DNA from: Candidatus Melainabacteria bacterium | GTDB taxonomy: Bacteria; Cyanobacteriota; Vampirovibrionia; Obscuribacterales; Obscuribacteraceae | Direction: 5' to 3' | Length of the DNA: 64,000 nt | Assembly: GCA_012965515.1 (NCBI GenBank) | Contig: DTSE01000164.1 | Coordinates: 19,129-83,128, forward strand | Shown here: in pieces, positions 42,472-50,480 of the stretch | How positions within the stretch are numbered: the first letter of the stretch is position 1 | How the letters are laid out: every line of letters starts with the position of its first letter | Made by a program: the position numbers and the translations under genes | Notes under the pieces: generated by a model | Told to the model about the DNA's origin: nothing | Database searches by the model: none | The model's input: the letters and a program-made list of their open reading frames with translations, nothing else

Positions 42472-43341
42472 TTATCTGGGCACAGCTGCTGTTTTTTTGA
42501 GTAGATTTGGAGACTTGAGTCGCGCGCACATCGCTTCGAAAGAGTCTGTTTGACCCTTCCATCTTAGTTCCTCAATTTCATTGAAGACCGGTGCGTCGGT
42601 GCGCAGAGTAGCAAGCTTGCGATACAAGATAGCTTCCTCCCATGAACCGAATAGTGTTGCCGCCAACTTTGCGCTACCGCGAATTGCTGAATTCCAATTT
42701 TTCGGATCAGTTGGAATATCTTCCAAATGAGGATAGATGGAAAGTACCGATGCCGCACCCTTGGCGCCCCATCCAGGAAGTCCTGGATAACCATCGGACG
42801 CGTCCCCAACCAGTGCTAAATAATCCGGGATTGATTCCGGTCTGACACCAAATTTGGTGAACACTCCTTCAGCATTTCTGATTTCATTTTTTCTTCTGTC
42901 GAGTTGGACGATTTTGTCTCCAACTACACATTGACTGAGATCTTTATCCGGGGTGCAGATGATAACAGTGTCTACGTCTTTGTCTTGTGCCGCTTTAACA
43001 GCTGCGGCAGCGAGTGCATCATCCGCTTCGAATTCAACCATTGCCCAAACCAACACACCCATCGCTCCCAGTGCTTCTTCTAGAAGATTGAACTGTGACC
43101 ATAGATCTTCAGGGATACCTTCGCCTGTTTTATAGTGTGGATACAGATCATTTCTGAACGATTCGATTACGTGATCCGTTGCTACTCCGATGTGTGTTAC
43201 TCCTTTTTCCAGTAGCGAGAGAACGGAGGTAAGAACACCTCTAACGGCGCCGATCTCATTACCCTCGGCATCAGTCGCTCCCGGAACGGCAAAATAATGC
43301 CTGAAGAGTTCGTAAGTGCCATCAATTAGATAGACATCCAT
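42472..43341 (-). CDS. 5'-3' exonuclease / flap endonuclease-type nuclease
   Basis: 289 residues; AAGGA eight bases upstream. It matches the stand-alone 5'-3' exonuclease family (PolA N-terminal domain-like): YLIDGTYELFRHYFA with the first metal Asp, EFEADDALAAAA, IICTPDKDLSQ, and the helix-3-turn-helix GDASDGYPGLPGWGAKGA that grips DNA. It removes 5' flaps and RNA primers in replication and repair. Unlike PolA it lacks a polymerase domain. Located alone, divergent from the DUF4239 gene. Confidence 0.92.
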   Translation of the reverse strand: MDVYLIDGTYELFRHYFAVPGATDAEGNEIGAVRGVLTSVLSLLEKGVTHIGVATDHVIESFRNDLYPHYKTGEGIPEDLWSQFNLLEEALGAMGVLVWAMVEFEADDALAAAAVKAAQDKDVDTVIICTPDKDLSQCVVGDKIVQLDRRKNEIRNAEGVFTKFGVRPESIPDYLALVGDASDGYPGLPGWGAKGAASVLSIYPHLEDIPTDPKNWNSAIRGSAKLAATLFGSWEEAILYRKLATLRTDAPVFNEIEELRWKGQTDSFEAMCARLKSPNLLKKTAAVPR

Positions 43342-43532
43342 CGACAGTTCCTTAAATCAGTTTGTATTGTTGATTCGTGCTTGAGTGCCAAAGATACCAC
43401 AGGCTGACTTTCAAAGAGAAGAATTTGTTGACAACGCTTGAAGCGTTGAAATTGTTGGCGTTCAGCCTGTAGTATTGCGGTTTAACAGTCACCGACGGAC
43501 GAGTTTGGTCCTGCAAACATAGGCTTCTAACG

Positions 43533-44501
43533 ATGAGCTCATTTACTGATTGTTTACTGATTGTCGGCTTAACGACATTGCTATCAGTTGTTGGATTGTT
43601 GTTGGTTCGCAAGAAGTTCAAGCGCGAACAGTTTGAGTCTTGCCACGAGGTTGGTGGTTTTCTTCTTTCGGTGGTTGGAACCCTGTATGCGATTTTGGTT
43701 GGATTGATTGTCGTCAATTCGCAAGGAAAAGTTGATGCTGCAAGCCAGATGGCTGTTTCTGAAGCAAACATGCTTTCCAATATTTACCATTTGTCCAACA
43801 CCTTTAAGGAACCGACGAGAAGCAGAATCCACAAGCATATTTATGACTATGCAGTTGCAGCCGTGAACCAGGATTGGTCACTTGTCGAAGAAGGAATGGA
43901 AAAGGAAGCGACCATTCCTGCGTATCAAGCACTCTGGAAAGACATTACTCATTACGTCCCTCGTGAGGACAATGAGTCGCAATGCTACGCGACGATGCTG
44001 GGAAACATTCAAGAGTTATCCGAAGCACGTAAGTACAGAATGGTGGCAGCGCGAGGAGGTCTATCTCCGGTGCTTTGGTCTGTATTGATAGCCGGTGGTG
44101 CAATGATTGTTCTCTTCACCTATTTTTTCTTTGTGGAGAGTTTGATGGCTCAAGCTATCATGACTATGTTTGTCGCGGTCTTTCTCTCCCTCAACGTTTA
44201 TCTGATCTACATTTGCCAAAATCCTTATCGCCCCGAACTTGGTGCGAAGGAGGCGGGCTTTGGATTTAGTTTTACACCAAATTGGTTCAAAGACAGGCCG
44301 AACGTGCCTCATATAGAGTCGAACATTCGCGAGAAGAATGAACAACCGACTACTGAGGTAATGACGGATGAGAAGTCAGATGTGAAGACCGACGTTAAAA
44401 CAGAAGTAAGAGAAAATGATGTGACATTGCAGAAAACGGAAACGAAAACAGAGACAAAATCTGAGATAAAAACTGACGATAAAACGGAAACAAAACAGTG
44501 A
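43533..44501 (+). CDS. DUF4239 (bestrophin-like) membrane protein with Lys/Glu/Thr tail
   Basis: 322 residues. TM helices at about 5-25 and 43-65 (GGFLLSVVGTLYAILVGLIVV) and two near 180-225. The first part matches DUF4239, a family sometimes called bestrophin-like for its position of helices: YAILVGLIVVNSQGKVDAASQMAVSEANML. The last 45 residues are a repeat of Lys, Thr, Glu and Asp (KTDVKTEV, KTETKTETKSEIKTDD). The stop overlaps the GTG start of the next gene (GTGA), so the two are translationally coupled. Function of DUF4239 is unknown, ion channel is a guess. Confidence 0.8.
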   Translation: MSSFTDCLLIVGLTTLLSVVGLLLVRKKFKREQFESCHEVGGFLLSVVGTLYAILVGLIVVNSQGKVDAASQMAVSEANMLSNIYHLSNTFKEPTRSRIHKHIYDYAVAAVNQDWSLVEEGMEKEATIPAYQALWKDITHYVPREDNESQCYATMLGNIQELSEARKYRMVAARGGLSPVLWSVLIAGGAMIVLFTYFFFVESLMAQAIMTMFVAVFLSLNVYLIYICQNPYRPELGAKEAGFGFSFTPNWFKDRPNVPHIESNIREKNEQPTTEVMTDEKSDVKTDVKTEVRENDVTLQKTETKTETKSEIKTDDKTETKQ

Positions 44502-45739
44502 AATTGAAAACTTACGCAGCATCGCTAGTAGTGGCAATGGCATTCGGAATCGCTCCGAGTCTTTCACAACCTATGAGCCCACCAGGACAAACACTGCCCT
44601 CGTCCGTGCAACAATTTCCGCCGGCGATGGCGCAGCCACTTCCCGAAGCTTATGTTCCTCCGGCCACACCAGCCACGCTTGATCCGGATCTGCAATCTCG
44701 CCTACAGAGAATTGACGCTATGGTTGTGGATCGCATGAAGACGCTGAATATGCCGGCGTATTGTCTCGTCGTCATTAAAGACGGGAAAGTGGTTTTTCAA
44801 AAGCCCTATGGCTATGCAAACCTCGAATCCAGACAGCCGACAACCAATGACACTATTTTTGGTTTGGGTTCACTGACAAAAACGTTCACCGCACTGGCTC
44901 TTCTCACTCTTGTGGATCAGGGGCTTGTTGGTTTGGAAGATCCACTTTCTAAATATATTGATGGGTTGACCAACGATTACAAGCCTTTGACGATAAGGCA
45001 ATTAGCTTCGATGACAGCGGGGGTGCCGGCTAAAGTTTCCCAGGAAGTTGATTGGCGAAATCAACTGGAAATTTTGGATCACACTCCTCTAGTTTCTCAG
45101 CCTGGTTCTGCTTACTTGTATTCTAACTATAGTTACAGGCTGCTTGGTTCTGTGATTGAGAAGGTAACAAAGCAACCCTACCTTCAGTATGTGGAATCAA
45201 CTATTTGTGCCCCTCTCAACATGAGGAGTACAGGTACCACGATGTTGCTTCAACCAACAGGAAGAGTAGCGCAAGCGTATGGCGATAATATGGGTCAAGG
45301 ACCGCTGCGTGCTATCCAGTACAAAAGTCCTGCAATAGCATTTTCAGCGGGAATGTTAGCGACAACTTCCAACGATTTGATCAAGTATGTTTTTGGCTTA
45401 ATGTCGCACAAGATAATTTCTGAGGATGGATACAAGATCCTTTGGGATTACAGACCGCCACTGACTACGGGGCAGCCGTCCAAGTGGGCGTTTGGTTGGG
45501 CTAAAACGCGCAATAAGAATATGGGAGATGCATTGACGCTTTCCATGAATGGTGGCGTGCCTGGTATCGCATCCACCATCATTATTTTGCCGGAATCGAA
45601 TTCGGCAGTGATAGCACTGTGCAATTTGAGAAAACCACCGGTCTACCAAGTTGCCCGTACAGCAGCAGCAATGGCTTTTGGTGACAACGACCGTCCGACG
45701 GGAGAAGAAGAAGATCACGCGGGCTCAATCGCGGACTAA
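44498..45739 (+). CDS. Secreted serine beta-lactamase-fold hydrolase (class C/esterase-like)
   Basis: 413 residues from a GTG that overlaps the preceding stop. Signal peptide (YAASLVVAMAFGIAPSLS|QP), a Pro/Gln-rich linker, then the PBP/beta-lactamase fold. The nucleophile is S125 in GSLTK (SxxK), the second motif Y206-S-N208 in YLYSNYSYRL is present; the KTG-like third motif is replaced by NGGVPG. Family members include D-aminopeptidases, esterases and AmpC. A beta-lactam resistance role is not implied. Exported to the periplasm. Coupled to the DUF4239 membrane protein. Ends convergently, with a four-base overlap, on the hypothetical gene at 45.7 kb. Confidence 0.9.
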   Translation: MKLKTYAASLVVAMAFGIAPSLSQPMSPPGQTLPSSVQQFPPAMAQPLPEAYVPPATPATLDPDLQSRLQRIDAMVVDRMKTLNMPAYCLVVIKDGKVVFQKPYGYANLESRQPTTNDTIFGLGSLTKTFTALALLTLVDQGLVGLEDPLSKYIDGLTNDYKPLTIRQLASMTAGVPAKVSQEVDWRNQLEILDHTPLVSQPGSAYLYSNYSYRLLGSVIEKVTKQPYLQYVESTICAPLNMRSTGTTMLLQPTGRVAQAYGDNMGQGPLRAIQYKSPAIAFSAGMLATTSNDLIKYVFGLMSHKIISEDGYKILWDYRPPLTTGQPSKWAFGWAKTRNKNMGDALTLSMNGGVPGIASTIIILPESNSAVIALCNLRKPPVYQVARTAAAMAFGDNDRPTGEEEDHAGSIAD

Positions 45740-46197
45740 GGCTTTCTGTCTTCGCGGCAAATGTGAAAGTATCCGCGTGTGAACGGTTCGAATTGTTGAT
45801 TCTCGTTTAGTGTGACGTCGAGATATGCGACGAGATTTTTTAGTGAGTCTTTTCCTTCATGTTTGCACAGCATGATTCCGTTGCTGACGACGAACCCTTC
45901 GTATTCACGAACGCCACCAAAACCATCTGCTTCAATCAATACAAATACGATATTCGGAAATTTTTCACTCCAGGACAAAAGATCAGACTTCATTGATTTG
46001 GCGATTCGCTCCTGTTCTTCTTCCTGCGCGCTGTTGAAAACAAGAGGGTAGCAACGATCTGCGCCAGGGTGAGCGAACCCAACTCCTTGAAACGGCTTGT
46101 CAATGGTGCGTGCCAGGCAACCCTTCCACTTTCGGCGTGCCGCCTCGAGAATCGAGACGTCGCCCTTTGCAAAGATGGCGGTGCAGTGATAAGTCAT
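45736..46197 (-). CDS. Hypothetical protein
   Basis: 153 residues, not recognised. The sequence alternates strands and helices (YHCTAIFAKGDVSILEAARRKW, IVFVLIEADGFGGVREYEGFVV, LKNLVAYLDVTLNENQQFEPF) and looks like a compact soluble alpha/beta protein. Four Cys are scattered. No signal peptide, no TM. Its 3' end overlaps the beta-lactamase-fold gene by four bases on the opposite strand. Ribosome site is weak. A real gene on composition, unknown role. Confidence 0.6.
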   Translation of the reverse strand: MTYHCTAIFAKGDVSILEAARRKWKGCLARTIDKPFQGVGFAHPGADRCYPLVFNSAQEEEQERIAKSMKSDLLSWSEKFPNIVFVLIEADGFGGVREYEGFVVSNGIMLCKHEGKDSLKNLVAYLDVTLNENQQFEPFTRGYFHICREDRKP

Positions 46198-46294
46198 TGG
46201 GCCAATTATTGCAGAGATGACAACGGCGCTTTAGTATTTGAGTACTTGAGAAGTTCAGGGAAAAGTGAGCGAAACTCTGGTATCATGCGCCGCT

Positions 46295-47131
46295 ATGAAT
46301 AATTCAACAGAATCCGTAACGATTGAAGAACGTAAGACTGACAACGGCATTTTCTGCCGGCGGACTTATACTTGCACATCAAAAGACCATCTTGTACTTG
46401 TGATGGGATATGGTGGCAGTCTGAGAATTTGGCCTGCGACTTTCGTCAATCAGTTGGCAAAAACCTTCACGGTCATCACCTATGATAACCGTGGCACCGG
46501 ACTCAGTATCGTCCCACTGAATCCTGAAGAATACACTGTCAAAGTCATGGCAGATGACTTGTTCGATGTGATTTCGACATTTGGAATTGCGTCTCACCAT
46601 TTGCTGGGATACAGCATGGGTGGCTGCATGGCCTTGCAGTATGCACACGATCATCAGGACTACGTGGAAAGCCTTTTCCTGATGTCCAGTACCGCAGGCG
46701 GTGCGCTGTTTGCTAAACCTGATAAAGCAGTTTCAACAGCATTAGCCAATCCTGAAGGAAAAACACTTTGGGATATCTACATGTCTACTTTTGGTTTGAT
46801 GTATTCCCCCGAAGCTTTGCAGCGCTGTATGCCAACGATCGAGGCTATCTATCAGGTTTCCAAAGAATGTCCGACGCGACCGATTGCTTTGGCTGGACAC
46901 TCGAATGCATTTCGTGGTTTCGATGGTACAGGCTATTTGGCAAATTTGAAAATTCCGACGACCATACTTTCCGGAAAAGCCGATCGCCTGATGCCTGTGC
47001 AAAATTCGTTGAATTTAGCGGAAAACCTGTCCAACTCGACGCTCGTTCTTCTGGATGATTGCGAGCATGGACCGCACATTCAAAATGAGAGTGAGGTCGT
47101 TGAGCTGATCGTTCGTTGCGCAAAACATTAG
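46295..47131 (+). CDS. Alpha/beta hydrolase fold protein
   Basis: 278 residues from ATG 46295; the longer frame from 46265 adds residues without family match. It has the oxyanion and nucleophile features of the fold: LVMGYGGS, ITYDNRGTGLS, the nucleophile elbow GYSMGG (S107), the acid in GKADRLMP and the His in CEHGPHIQN. Such proteins include esterases, lipases and C-C hydrolases; 'RGTGLS' is typical of the 'pimeloyl-ACP/hydrolase' group. Cytoplasmic. The substrate is not predictable. It is followed by the tandem palindromic repeats. Confidence 0.9.
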   Translation: MNNSTESVTIEERKTDNGIFCRRTYTCTSKDHLVLVMGYGGSLRIWPATFVNQLAKTFTVITYDNRGTGLSIVPLNPEEYTVKVMADDLFDVISTFGIASHHLLGYSMGGCMALQYAHDHQDYVESLFLMSSTAGGALFAKPDKAVSTALANPEGKTLWDIYMSTFGLMYSPEALQRCMPTIEAIYQVSKECPTRPIALAGHSNAFRGFDGTGYLANLKIPTTILSGKADRLMPVQNSLNLAENLSNSTLVLLDDCEHGPHIQNESEVVELIVRCAKH

Positions 47132-47136
47132 AGTTG

Positions 47137-47243
47137 TAGGGGGTGCATGGCCTGCGCCCAGATAATTTGAGTCAAAAAGGGGCGCATTGCCTGCGCCCAG
47201 ATAATATGAGTAGAAAAAAGGGCGCATGCAATGCGCCCCTACG
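47137..47243. repeat. Tandem array of a GC-rich palindromic repeat (three units)
   Basis: Three units of about 41 bases follow each other at 47137, 47179 and 47220. Each contains a GGGCGCA/TGCGCCC-type stem; units one and two share CTGCGCCCAGATAAT and TGAGT. Related copies lie at 649-670 and 20379-20393. All three places are gaps between convergent genes. Confidence 0.75.
47214..47238 (-). terminator. Rho-independent terminator for tolC-like gene, formed by the repeat
   Basis: On the minus strand GGGCGCAT pairs perfectly with ATGCGCCC over a three-base loop and is followed by six T. It lies 44 bases after the TolC stop codon. The next unit (47174-47197) repeats a similar stem followed by CTTTTT, so termination may occur in tandem. 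Confidence 0.7.
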
Positions 47244-47281
47244 CTCCGCTTTCTGCGTTGCGACCCTACGCCGATCTGTGT

Positions 47282-48979
47282 TTAGAGCTTCAAACCTTCA
47301 GTCAAGCTTGCGACTGAAACTGAGCCGATGTCTCTGAGCAGTTGGGCCTGAGCAACATTAAAGTCCACCACGGCGCGTGCCTTGTTGACGCTTGCTTGAG
47401 TCAGGTCGCGCTGTGCGTTTAGAACGTCGATGTTCAAACCTATTCCCGCCGACATTCTCTTTTTGGCGATTCGCAATTCTTCCTCTGCCGCTAGTACTTG
47501 AACAGTGGCGCGGTCGATTTTCTTGTCAGAAGCGGCACTGTTGTTATAGGAGGTTCTCACTTCGTCGAAAACATTCAAGAAAGTCTTTTTCGCTTGAACT
47601 GCTGCTTGGCGGGCTTCCCATCGGGCTCTTTGCATATTCAATAAATCTTTGGTGCCCATGCCGCCGAGTCCCCACTTGATCCCCAAGTTGATGTTGTAAA
47701 TGGGATCGAGATTACCGCCTGTTCCAACACCGACGATAGAGCCGCCAAAAGAAACGTTTGGTTGCATAGGTGCCGCCGCTACAACAATTGCACGTTTTGC
47801 AGCCAGGCGGAGTTCTTCATACTGTTTCAATTCCGGACGGGAATCTATGGCTTTCACGAGCAACTTCTCGATGGGAATCGACTTTGGTATCAATCTCTTT
47901 TTCTTGAGATACTTTTCGCAGGATTCTAAGTCTTGGGAAAAGCTTGCATTCAATACATGAGCGAGTTGAATTGCAGATTGACGCCGTTGGTTTTGCTGTT
48001 CGACCAAGTTTTGCTCATCACTGGCAAGTTGTGCCTGTGATTGCAATACGTCTAATCCTGTCGCTGTGCCTGCTCTTTCTTGTGCCTGGTTGAGCCGAAC
48101 TTGTTCTACGGAGATCGCCACTGCTCGCGTGCGTATTGCCAGTAATGCTTCTTGCAACAAGAGATCGTAGTGTTTTTTGGTGGCATTCAAAAGCGTGTCA
48201 TTAACGTTAGCAGTGAGACCGGCGCGCGAAGCGAACCAGCGATGTCTCTGTTGCAGTGTGCCGAAAACGACGCTGCCGCCCTTGTAAAGGTTGTATGTGA
48301 ATCCGGCTTGGAGTAATTGGATTGACGACGGCAATTTTGCTCTGCCACCATCAATTCGATTGCCGGCATTGGTTGCAGGTGTGGAACCAAACAAAGTTGA
48401 AGGAATGCTGCCGTTGATTCCGAAGAGGTTGTAGCCGCCGTTCAAATTCGGCAGAAAGCCGGTGGCCGACGATAAGTACGAATAACGCTCAATTTTCGAA
48501 CGTACAAAGCCTTCTTCAATGTCCAGATTCTGTGCCAGAGCTGCTTCGAGGGTGTCCTTCAAGCTCACTTTCTCGATGTAGCGTGCGTCCAGGGAAAACG
48601 GATTGAGGTTTTCTTCCAGTGGTATAAGCGCCTCGAGCGACGGATGTTCGATCAATACGCCTGTTTCGTCGCTTTCTTGCGCTGCACCATCTGGCTTTAT
48701 TCTCTCCAAGGGTGTTTCTACTTTGTCGACCGTTCCTTTGCCGAGCGGTCGTACAGTTTGAGTGGCCTTCAGTTCGATGACATATTTTGGTGGATGCTTT
48801 TGTTCTGCATTGGGCAACACAGTCTTGAGAGGTTTTTTGAGATCGGTCAACGCATCGCGATTATCCTTGCCTGCGTCGACTGATGCGCCTACCGCGGGGG
48901 TTCCAAACACAAGGCATGACGCCGTCATGATAGGAACCGCATTTAATGCGGTGATCGCTAGTTTTGACTTGCGTAACAT
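47282..48979 (-). CDS. TolC-family outer-membrane efflux protein
   Basis: 565 residues; AAGG six bases upstream. A signal peptide (LAITALNAVPIMTASCLVFG ... VGAS) leads to a Lys/Glu-rich region and then two OEP repeats of the TolC fold: SLKDTLEAALAQNLDIEEG ... YSYLSSATGFLPNLNGGYN, and long helices (AVAISVEQVRLNQAQERAGTATGLDVLQ; AAEEELRIAKKRMSAGIGLNIDVLNAQRDLTQA). TolC trimers form the outer-membrane channel of tripartite efflux. Last gene of the hlyD-tolC unit, 81 bases after HlyD, in a locus with EmrB and TetR. Confidence 0.92.
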   Translation of the reverse strand: MLRKSKLAITALNAVPIMTASCLVFGTPAVGASVDAGKDNRDALTDLKKPLKTVLPNAEQKHPPKYVIELKATQTVRPLGKGTVDKVETPLERIKPDGAAQESDETGVLIEHPSLEALIPLEENLNPFSLDARYIEKVSLKDTLEAALAQNLDIEEGFVRSKIERYSYLSSATGFLPNLNGGYNLFGINGSIPSTLFGSTPATNAGNRIDGGRAKLPSSIQLLQAGFTYNLYKGGSVVFGTLQQRHRWFASRAGLTANVNDTLLNATKKHYDLLLQEALLAIRTRAVAISVEQVRLNQAQERAGTATGLDVLQSQAQLASDEQNLVEQQNQRRQSAIQLAHVLNASFSQDLESCEKYLKKKRLIPKSIPIEKLLVKAIDSRPELKQYEELRLAAKRAIVVAAAPMQPNVSFGGSIVGVGTGGNLDPIYNINLGIKWGLGGMGTKDLLNMQRARWEARQAAVQAKKTFLNVFDEVRTSYNNSAASDKKIDRATVQVLAAEEELRIAKKRMSAGIGLNIDVLNAQRDLTQASVNKARAVVDFNVAQAQLLRDIGSVSVASLTEGLKL

Positions 48980-49060
48980 AACAACCTTCTATCCAGCTAA
49001 GCTAGTTTATCAAGTGACGCTTGGTATCAAACGCGGTGAGCGTTTCCAAGATACGACAGT

Positions 49061-50383
49061 TTAGTGTCCAACTTTAACCGATGGGATTACCGACATACCA
49101 GGGGCCAAGAGATTTTCGAGTCCTTTCAAGGAGTCCTTATTCAACACAATTTTGACCGAAACTCTTTGAACGACCTTTGTGAAATTGCCAGTCGCATTAT
49201 CCGGCGGAAGCAAGGCAAATTGCGCACCGGATGCCGGAGAGATCGAGTCTACCGTGCCAGTCACATGAGCATTCGGATAGGCATCAATTTTGATATCAAC
49301 TGCTTGACCCGGTCGCATTCTTGAAAGCTGGGTCTCTTTGAAGTTAGCCACCACCCATTTTTCGTCAGACACAATGCTCATCAGCGCTTGCCCGCGTTCA
49401 ATCTGTTGTCCGATCTCGACAGTTCTGTGACCAACGCGCCCAGTAATTGGAGCAGTGACACTGGTGTACGAAAGTTGTGTCGCAGCGTTGTTCACTTCAC
49501 TTTGCGCTTTGTCGGCTGCCGCTTCCTGCACGCTCAAATTGCGCTTGCTCATTTCCATCTGCGCAGCGGCCGCGGCTGCGCTTTGGGCGGAACCTTTGGC
49601 ACGAATAACATCGGCTTGTGCATTGGCGACCGCTTGCATTGCTTGATGAACGCGGCTTTGCGATTGCTTGTATGCTTCTTGCGCAGCCTGCAGGTTTGCC
49701 TCTGCAACATCCTTATCCTGTTTGGCTCGCTCAAAGCTCTGCATAGTGGCAGCGCGATCTTGCACCAGCGACTTATACCGCTCGAAGTCTGCGATGCAGC
49801 GAGTCAGTTCTGCCTGGCGCTGTTTGATTTCTGTTGCCGCGAGTGCTACTCCGAGTTTAGTCTCCGAAAGCATTGCTTTCGCTTTGTCGACGCCTGCATC
49901 TGCGCTTGCAACAGCCGATTCAGCTTCAAAACGCCGTGCTTCTGCCTGACGCTGATTGGCGACGATATTTGACTGAACTTCGTAAGTCTTCAATTCTGCT
50001 TGAGTAGCAGCGGCTTTTGCCGTGGCAAGACTAATTTGAAAATCCTTAGGATCGATGCGTAAAAGCACATCGCCCTGCTTAACGTGCTGGTTGTCGTTGA
50101 CCATGAGCTGAGACACTGTGCCGCTGACACGCGAGCTCAGTTGGTGAACCCTGCCCGTGATGAAGGCGTCGTCGGTTTCTTCCACCGAAGAAGCATGCTG
50201 CCACCAGACAAAAGTGCCGCCCCCCACTGCGAGCACAACAAAAGCTGCTAAGCCAATTGCCAGCGGGTTTTTCTTTCTTTTCACCGGTTTATTCAATTCC
50301 GGTTGCTTCGATTCTAAATCTACTAATTCGGGGTGCGATTTAGTGCCCACCGCCGGGGATCTTCTCGTTTCTGTCTCGTTCAT
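49061..50383 (-). CDS. HlyD/EmrA-type periplasmic adaptor
   Basis: 440 residues from ATG 50383. I prefer this start to ATG 50425, since the predicted promoter -10 box ends at 50435 and would leave the upstream ATG nearly leaderless. One TM helix near residue 45 (LAIGLAAFVVLAVGGGTFVWW), a lipoyl half-motif (DAFITGRVHQLSSRVSGTV), a long Ala/Gln/Glu-rich coiled-coil hairpin (about 110-275), the second lipoyl half (TSVTAPITGRVGHRTVEIGQ) and a beta-barrel domain. It bridges the EmrB-type inner pump and TolC. Long Ala-rich hairpins are typical of EmrA. Confidence 0.92.
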   Translation of the reverse strand: MNETETRRSPAVGTKSHPELVDLESKQPELNKPVKRKKNPLAIGLAAFVVLAVGGGTFVWWQHASSVEETDDAFITGRVHQLSSRVSGTVSQLMVNDNQHVKQGDVLLRIDPKDFQISLATAKAAATQAELKTYEVQSNIVANQRQAEARRFEAESAVASADAGVDKAKAMLSETKLGVALAATEIKQRQAELTRCIADFERYKSLVQDRAATMQSFERAKQDKDVAEANLQAAQEAYKQSQSRVHQAMQAVANAQADVIRAKGSAQSAAAAAAQMEMSKRNLSVQEAAADKAQSEVNNAATQLSYTSVTAPITGRVGHRTVEIGQQIERGQALMSIVSDEKWVVANFKETQLSRMRPGQAVDIKIDAYPNAHVTGTVDSISPASGAQFALLPPDNATGNFTKVVQRVSVKIVLNKDSLKGLENLLAPGMSVIPSVKVGH

Positions 50384-50434
50384 GGTTTCCGTGCCTGCAG
50401 CCAATGGGGGCTTCCTCTTGTGCATGACGTAGTT

Positions 50435-50467
50435 ATTATTGACCAGGTTTCAATTTTGGTCAATAAT
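50435..50467 (-). promoter_or_regulatory. Predicted TetR operator overlapping the hlyD-tolC promoter
   Basis: Perfect inverted repeat ATTATTGACC (50435-50444) and GGTCAATAAT (50458-50467). On the minus strand it contains a sigma70-type promoter, TTGACC, 17 bases, AATAAT. The 26-base core (50439-50464) matches the site before tetR at 21 positions. Repressor bound here would block hlyD transcription. Confidence 0.75.
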
Positions 50468-50480
50468 CCGCGATTAATGT

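Noticed and set aside
44498..45739. Antibiotic resistance beta-lactamase
   Set aside because: The third motif (KTG) is missing and the fold is shared by many esterases and peptidases, so resistance cannot be claimed.
50384..50425. Upstream ATG (50425) for the HlyD-type gene
   Set aside because: It lies about 10 bases from the predicted -10 box, leaving almost no leader; ATG 50383 fits better.
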